From Bradyrhizobium sp. 199 (GTDB taxonomy: Bacteria; Pseudomonadota; Alphaproteobacteria; Rhizobiales; Xanthobacteraceae): a DNA stretch of 64,000 nucleotides. Positions 60,114-64,000 of the stretch are shown here, piece after piece; position 1 is the first letter of the stretch; every line of letters starts with the position of its first letter. The notes beneath the pieces were generated by a model. The model searched no databases. It saw only the letters and a program-made list of their open reading frames with translations, and was not told the DNA's origin. Location: the NCBI RefSeq assembly GCF_023073355.1, contig NZ_JADPJI010000008.1:372001-436000 (forward strand), read 5' to 3'. Made by a program: the position numbers and the translations under genes.

Positions 60114-61045
60114 GCCGCCCTCCGCAAAACCTTGGGAATGCCGGCCTCGTGCAGATGTCCCGTCAAATGTTTTGCCGGGATATGGCGGGCGAGAATCTCG
60201 CGCGTCTGCATCAGGCGGTCAAGATCGATGCCGGTGGAAAGTCCCATCCGCTCCAGGATGAACACGAGATCCTCGGTGACGATGTTGCCGCGCGCACCCG
60301 GAGCAAAGGGACAGCCGCCAAGGCCGGACACCGCGGCGTCAAACCGGCGGATGCCAGCTTCGAGACCAGCGACGGCATTGGCAAGGCCGGCACCGAGCGT
60401 GTCGTGCAGATGCAGCCGCAGCGTCATTTGCGATCCGACCTCGCGCCGCACCGCCGCGACGATCTGCCCGATTGATTTGGGCGTCGCATAACCGACGGTG
60501 TCGGCAAGCCCGATCTCATCGGCGCGGGCTTCGGCAAAAGCGCGTGCCACACGGCACACGGCCGCTTCGCTCACCTCGCCTTCGAGCGAGCAGCCGAAGG
60601 AGGTGGAGATCGCGCCCATCAATTGCGGCCGCTGGCCTACGGGCCGGACGTCGATCGCGGCGCGAACCGCGCGAAATCCTTCGAGCTGCTCTTCGATGGA
60701 GCGACGTACATTGGCGCGATTGTGCGTCTCGCTCGCCGAGATAACGAAATAGACGGCGTTGACGCCTGCTGCGATGGCGCGCTCGGCACCCTTCACGTTC
60801 GGCACCAGCGCGCCGATGGTCGCCGGCTTGTGCATGAGTGCATGAGCCATCACCGCGTCGACGTCGGCGAACTGCGGCACGACCTTTGGCGGCACGAACG
60901 ATCCGGCATCGATCTCGCGCACGCCGGCAGCCGCGATCGTGTCGATCAGCGCGCATTTGGCTTCAGTCGGGATGAAGATGTCCAGGTTCTGGAGACCATC
61001 GCGGGGGGCAACCTCGCAAATGTGGACATCGGGCGCGTGCGCCAT
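60110..61045 (-). CDS. HMG-CoA lyase family enzyme
   Basis: A 311-residue TIM-barrel aldolase. The signature residues are ICEVAPRDGLQN (Arg and Asp of the active site), EIDAGSFVPPKVVPQFADVD, the metal ligands in RLHLHDTLGAGLANA and GLGGCPFAPGARGNIVTED with the catalytic Cys. These are the hydroxymethylglutaryl-CoA lyase marks, so it should cleave a 3-hydroxy-3-methylacyl-CoA to acetyl-CoA plus a keto acid (acetoacetate for HMG-CoA). It is the first gene of the operon, divergent from the GntR-type regulator. Related lyases for citramalyl-CoA cannot be fully excluded. Confidence 0.9.
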   Translation of the reverse strand: MAHAPDVHICEVAPRDGLQNLDIFIPTEAKCALIDTIAAAGVREIDAGSFVPPKVVPQFADVDAVMAHALMHKPATIGALVPNVKGAERAIAAGVNAVYFVISASETHNRANVRRSIEEQLEGFRAVRAAIDVRPVGQRPQLMGAISTSFGCSLEGEVSEAAVCRVARAFAEARADEIGLADTVGYATPKSIGQIVAAVRREVGSQMTLRLHLHDTLGAGLANAVAGLEAGIRRFDAAVSGLGGCPFAPGARGNIVTEDLVFILERMGLSTGIDLDRLMQTREILARHIPAKHLTGHLHEAGIPKVLRRAA

Positions 61046-61072
61046 CGGGCTCTCTCCCTGGGAGGATTGTAT

Positions 61073-61093
61073 ATTGTTGCCTAAAAGAACAAT
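61073..61093. promoter_or_regulatory. Inverted repeat between lyase and GntR genes, likely operator
   Basis: ATTGTT (61073-61078) and AACAAT (61088-61093) are perfect inverted repeats around a 9-base spacer, in the 90-base divergent gap. Another ACAAT lies at 61101-61105 and ATTGT at 61067-61071, so the site has four related half-sites. It is the natural target of the divergently encoded GntR-type regulator. Confidence 0.5.
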
Positions 61094-61136
61094 TGGTGGG
61101 ACAATCTGTCAAGTCCCAAAAATTGCGTGCAGTGCA

Positions 61137-62045
61137 ATGAGCTCATCCGACGGTTCCCGACAACGCAGCGACAAGAACGGTTCCGAACGTGCCGAACATC
61201 TTGCCGGGCTGATCATGGCGCTCGCCCGGCGCGAAGGCATGAAAACCGGGGACCGCTTGATCGAACAAAGGCTTGCGGATGCGCTGGACCTTTCACGCGC
61301 ACCAATCCGGCTCGGCCTGAAGGCGCTGGAAGCCGCCGGGCTGGCGCGCGGCGAACCGCATCGCGGCTTTGTGCTGGCAAAGAATCCCACAAGCGGCGCG
61401 GCCCAACCGGCGCTCGCGGCGGTGAGGCGCAACGAGCAGGTTTATGCGACCATTGCCGGCGACGTGCTCGCGAGCCGGCTGCCGGCCGACGTCACCGAGG
61501 CGGAGTTGATGCGCCGCTATGACGTCACCCGGGCCGAGCTACAGCGGCTGCTGGGCCGGATCGCTGCCGAGGGCTGGATCGCGCGCCTGCCGGGCTATGG
61601 CTGGCGCTTTGCGGAGACGGTCTCGAGTCCCGAAGCTCAAACGCAGGCCAAGGCGTTTCGCGCGGTGATCGAGCCGGCGGCCATCGCGCAACCCGGTTTT
61701 GCGTTGCCGCAGGAGGTGATCGTACGCCTGCGCGAGCGCCAGCAGCGCGTCTTCAAAGGCGAGCTCGAAAAGATGACGATCGGCGAGATCTTTCACTCAG
61801 GCTGCGAATTCCACGAAGAGATCATCCGCGGCGCCGGCAATCCCTTCTTCCTCGAAGCGCTCAGGCGCGTGAACTCGATCAGACGCCTGTTCGCCTATCG
61901 CAGCTTCGCCGACCGTGACGGCATGCGGCGGCACGTGCGCGATCATTTGCGCCTGCTCGACGTCCTGGAAACGCAACGTTACGCCGAGGCGGCGAAACTG
62001 ATGGCCAGGCACCTGCAGCGCCCGCTGGTAGCCGGCTTGTCGTGA
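61137..62045 (+). CDS. GntR family regulator with two winged-helix domains and FCD domain
   Basis: A 302-residue regulator. Residues about 15-80 form a GntR winged helix (LIEQRLADALDLSRAPIRLG then LKALEAAGLARGEPHRGFVL). Residues 95-155 form a second winged-helix-like unit (QVYATIAGDVLASRLPADVT, LMRRYDVTRAELQRLLGRIA, GWIARLPGYGWRF). The C-terminal FCD ligand domain (residues 165-300) has RAVIEPAAIAQPGF and metal-binding His residues in FHEEIIRGAGNPFF and HVRDHLRLLD. It is divergent from the catabolic operon and probably represses it until the acid or its CoA ester binds. The start lacks a clear ribosome-binding site. Confidence 0.87.
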   Translation: MSSSDGSRQRSDKNGSERAEHLAGLIMALARREGMKTGDRLIEQRLADALDLSRAPIRLGLKALEAAGLARGEPHRGFVLAKNPTSGAAQPALAAVRRNEQVYATIAGDVLASRLPADVTEAELMRRYDVTRAELQRLLGRIAAEGWIARLPGYGWRFAETVSSPEAQTQAKAFRAVIEPAAIAQPGFALPQEVIVRLRERQQRVFKGELEKMTIGEIFHSGCEFHEEIIRGAGNPFFLEALRRVNSIRRLFAYRSFADRDGMRRHVRDHLRLLDVLETQRYAEAAKLMARHLQRPLVAGLS

Positions 62046-62115
62046 TGCTTGCGGCCTGCGGAGGCACCCGATAGCGCGGCTCGCTGCGGCGTCCGCCGGA
62101 GCTGGTGATGCGATC

Positions 62116-62715
62116 CTAACGCCGAAGGCCGCCCAAGGCGGGCGACTCGCCGGGCAGCATCGACGAGTTGATGTCGCTATCCATGCGTCCCGATTGCTGC
62201 TGGATGAAACCGGCGCCGAACGACAGGCTGAGATTGGAGGTCGGCTTGAATTCGACCCCCGCGAACGCGCCATAGCCGGGCGCGGCGCTGGAGGTGAGCG
62301 GCGCGAGCGAGCTGCCGATACCGCCGTTGTATTTCAGCGTGTCGAAGCCGGCAAAGAACGTGACCGGCATGCCGCCCGAGATTTTGGTGTTGTAACCGAA
62401 CGCCGTGCTATCAAAGGAGAGCGCGCTGAAATTGCCGGCCGAACCGGCCTGCTTGAAACCATTCAAACCCAAATTGCCGCGTTCGCTGCCGACGAAGAAA
62501 CCATTCGCCGTGCTGGTGCGCCAATCCGCATCGCCGGCATTGAAGCTCGTGAAGTTGCCGTAGGCGTCGGAACTCTGCCCGGGTCCGCTGCCGAGGCCAA
62601 AAGGCCCGCCGGGGATCCAATATCGCAGCGGCGCGACCTGCGCATGGACCGGCTCTCCGCCGAGACAGAGCACCGCGAGAGCTGCAAAAGCACATGAACG
62701 CGCAAGGTTGAACAT
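62116..62715 (-). CDS. Secreted outer-membrane beta-barrel-like protein
   Basis: A 199-residue exported protein. The signal peptide MFNLARSCAFAALAVLCLGG ends VHA. The mature part has Gly/Ser-rich alternating strands (GPGQSSDAYGNFTSFNAGDA, ALSFDSTAFGYNTKISGGMP and LSLSFGAGFIQQQSGR), like the OmpA/OprB-type small barrels or autotransporter ends, and reads FAGFDTLKYNGG. Only about eight strands fit, so it may be a partial or small porin-like protein. Function unknown. It converges with the GntR gene. Confidence 0.75.
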   Translation of the reverse strand: MFNLARSCAFAALAVLCLGGEPVHAQVAPLRYWIPGGPFGLGSGPGQSSDAYGNFTSFNAGDADWRTSTANGFFVGSERGNLGLNGFKQAGSAGNFSALSFDSTAFGYNTKISGGMPVTFFAGFDTLKYNGGIGSSLAPLTSSAAPGYGAFAGVEFKPTSNLSLSFGAGFIQQQSGRMDSDINSSMLPGESPALGGLRR

Positions 62716-62825
62716 TCAGATTACCGTCCATAATTTCGCAAATTATAGTCCCCGAACATCATCAATGCCAGCGGAGTGACCGCGCCGGCGTCACTGCCGC
62801 AGGTCTCCCCGGGGAACAGCACCGA

Positions 62826-63653
62826 ATGCCGCACGATCCATTGCTCACCCGCCTGACGTCCGTTCTTGCCGAAGTCCCGGGGGTTCAGGCCATCGTGCTC
62901 GGCGGCTCACGCGCGCGGGGCAGCGCGCACGCTGCGTCGGACTACGATATCGGCCTCTATTTCAGGACGGCGATTCCGCTGCATACCGAACGGCTGCTGG
63001 CCGCCGCTGAGGGCATTGCCGACGATCCCGCCGCCACGGCCGTGACCCCGGTGGGAGAATGGGGCCAGTGGATCGTCGGCGGCGCATGGCTGTCGGTGGA
63101 GGGCCGCAAGGTCGACCTGCTCTACCGGAACGCAGACGCGGTCGAGGCCGTCATGGAATCCTGCGGCGCCGGCGTGGTCACCATGGACTACCAGCCCGGC
63201 CATCCGCACGGCTTCTGCTCGGCGATCTGGATGGGCGAGATCGCGTATTGTCAGCCTCTGCGCGATCCGAACGGCCTGATCGCCCGGCTGAAATCAATCG
63301 CGCTGCCCTATCCGCCACCACTGCGCGCGGCGCTGGTCCGGCGCTTCCAGTGGGAAATCTCGTTTGGTGTCGAGAATGCGGAGCTCGCGGTGGCGCGCGG
63401 CGAGCAGACCCATGTCGCCGGATGCCTCTACAGGTCGCTCGCCTGCATCGCGCAGGTGCTGTTCGCGCTCAACGAGCGCTATCTCATCAACGAAAAGGGC
63501 GCGCTCCAGGAGGCCGCCCGTCTGCCGGTGACCATTCCACATCTGGCGGAGCGGACTGACGATGTCTGGCGGCTGATCGGCGATGGCGCCCTTGCGCCCG
63601 CCTGTGAACTCTTGCGCAAGATCGACCAGCAGCTGAAGGTGCTGTCCCAATGA
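62826..63653 (+). CDS. Nucleotidyltransferase domain protein
   Basis: A 275-residue protein with the pol-beta-type nucleotidyltransferase motif AIVLGGSRARGSAHAASDYD followed by IGLYF, giving the GS-x-DxD core, and a third acidic residue in RKVDLLYR near residue 98. The C-terminal part is helical (substrate or HEPN-like; SFGVENAELAVARGEQTHVA). It could be an antibiotic- or small-molecule-modifying enzyme (aminoglycoside adenylyltransferase-like) or a DUF4037-type protein. Its stop overlaps the ATG of the broken enoyl-CoA hydratase (ATGA). The gene is not part of a recognisable toxin-antitoxin pair. Confidence 0.82.
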   Translation: MPHDPLLTRLTSVLAEVPGVQAIVLGGSRARGSAHAASDYDIGLYFRTAIPLHTERLLAAAEGIADDPAATAVTPVGEWGQWIVGGAWLSVEGRKVDLLYRNADAVEAVMESCGAGVVTMDYQPGHPHGFCSAIWMGEIAYCQPLRDPNGLIARLKSIALPYPPPLRAALVRRFQWEISFGVENAELAVARGEQTHVAGCLYRSLACIAQVLFALNERYLINEKGALQEAARLPVTIPHLAERTDDVWRLIGDGALAPACELLRKIDQQLKVLSQ

Positions 63654-64000
63654 ACATGCAGAGCCCGGTGGCATCTGACGGCCCCGTCGTCTACGAACGT
63701 GTCGACGACATCGGCCGCATCACGCTGCGCCGCCCGCCTCAATGCGCTGGGCCTCGAGATGATCCGCGCGGTGGTCGCGGCGTTGCGCCGCGCGGCCGAC
63801 GTTGACGGCGCACGCGTCGTCGTGCTGGACAGCGCGATTTCAAAACGCTTTCGGCGGCGCAATTCTCCGCCAAATCGGCCACGGTGCTGCGGATGGGCCT
63901 CGCCGCCTTCATGCGCCAAGTTGATCTGGACTGTCGACGCAGCGCAAGCGCCGTGGACGATTTCTGCAACGTCGCGACGTCGGATGAGGCGCAGGAGGGC
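63650..64000 (+). pseudogene. Broken enoyl-CoA hydratase/isomerase gene, runs off the window
   Basis: The start MNMQSPVASDGPVVYERVDD and IGRITLRRPP matches the N-terminus of a crotonase, but the frame shifts at about 63738. After it, another frame continues RLNALGLEMIRAVVAALRRA and DGARVVVLDSA. At about 63832 the sequence jumps to a third frame reading DFKTLSAAQFSAKSATVLRM then GLAAFMRQVDL and VDDFCNVATSDEAQEG, which is the C-terminal part of the same family. The middle of the enzyme, including the oxyanion-hole strand, is missing. Two frameshifts and a deletion make it a pseudogene. It overlaps the nucleotidyltransferase stop by four bases. Confidence 0.8.

Noticed and set aside
1..64000. 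CRISPR arrays, insertion sequences or prophage genes
   Set aside because: No regularly spaced repeats, transposase motifs or clear phage structural genes were seen; only short palindromic repeats and one phage-type motif protein.

Overview
The window is a high-GC chromosomal segment of an alphaproteobacterium, most like Bradyrhizobium or a close relative in the Nitrobacteraceae. The reasons are the gene families present (DUF1236 protein, many TctC-type and ABC binding proteins, PuuD-type urate hydroxylase, several class III CoA-transferases, an extra RpoH and an extra FtsH), the stop/start overlaps of the ATGA and TGATG kind, and short palindromic repeats of the sort scattered through these genomes. 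No rRNA, CRISPR array, transposase or prophage was seen. One tRNA (tRNA-Gln, anticodon TTG) is present.

Layout. 1-2425: start of a GMC oxidoreductase (cut by the window edge) and a secreted thermonuclease-like protein. 2500-2635: a probable small RNA ending in a strong terminator. 2724-6571: a complete cytochrome bo-type quinol oxidase operon cyoABCD on the minus strand, with a nested palindrome upstream. 6827-16505: mixed metabolic and envelope genes (SDR, sorbosone dehydrogenase-like protein, PuuD, VOC protein, L,D-transpeptidase, lytic transglycosylase, DUF1236, Nudix, TctC binding protein). 16953-18610: a coupled pair of unknown genes of phage-associated type, a palindromic repeat and several very small genes. 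18850-27853: TAXI binding protein, MFS transporter, two M20 peptidases, an enolase-superfamily protein, DUF72 and a CoA-transferase.

28059-34246 looks like a stress/proteostasis cluster: a secreted Tyr-rich protein, a second FtsH, RpoH, small secreted proteins, an N-terminally deleted groEL and two coupled small helical proteins. 34579-41363 is a sugar uptake and modification operon (binding protein, two permeases, Gfo/Idh dehydrogenase, ThuA, LacI) with a divergent SDR and no ATPase gene. 41468-51145 holds tRNA-Gln, an acyl-CoA dehydrogenase, an MFS transporter, a chemoreceptor, a crotonase, a 5'-nucleotidase, a deacetylase, xseB and a 6S-like structured RNA. 51578-56101 is a housekeeping run: dxs, nucleoside deoxyribosyltransferase, tlyA and a TrmA/RlmD-type methyltransferase.

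56112-62045 is the most coherent catabolic unit: an HMG-CoA lyase-type enzyme, a class III CoA-transferase and a three-gene ABC importer in one minus-strand operon, with a divergent GntR-type regulator that carries two winged-helix domains. I infer that it imports and breaks down a branched hydroxy-dicarboxylic acid such as 3-hydroxy-3-methylglutarate. The window ends with an outer-membrane-type protein, a nucleotidyltransferase and a broken enoyl-CoA hydratase gene.

A recurring feature is that hairpins or palindromic repeats lie exactly between converging genes (7653-7799, 13752-13779, 17927-18028, 25528-25628, 30371-30412, 31983-32010), which suggests they act as two-way terminators.
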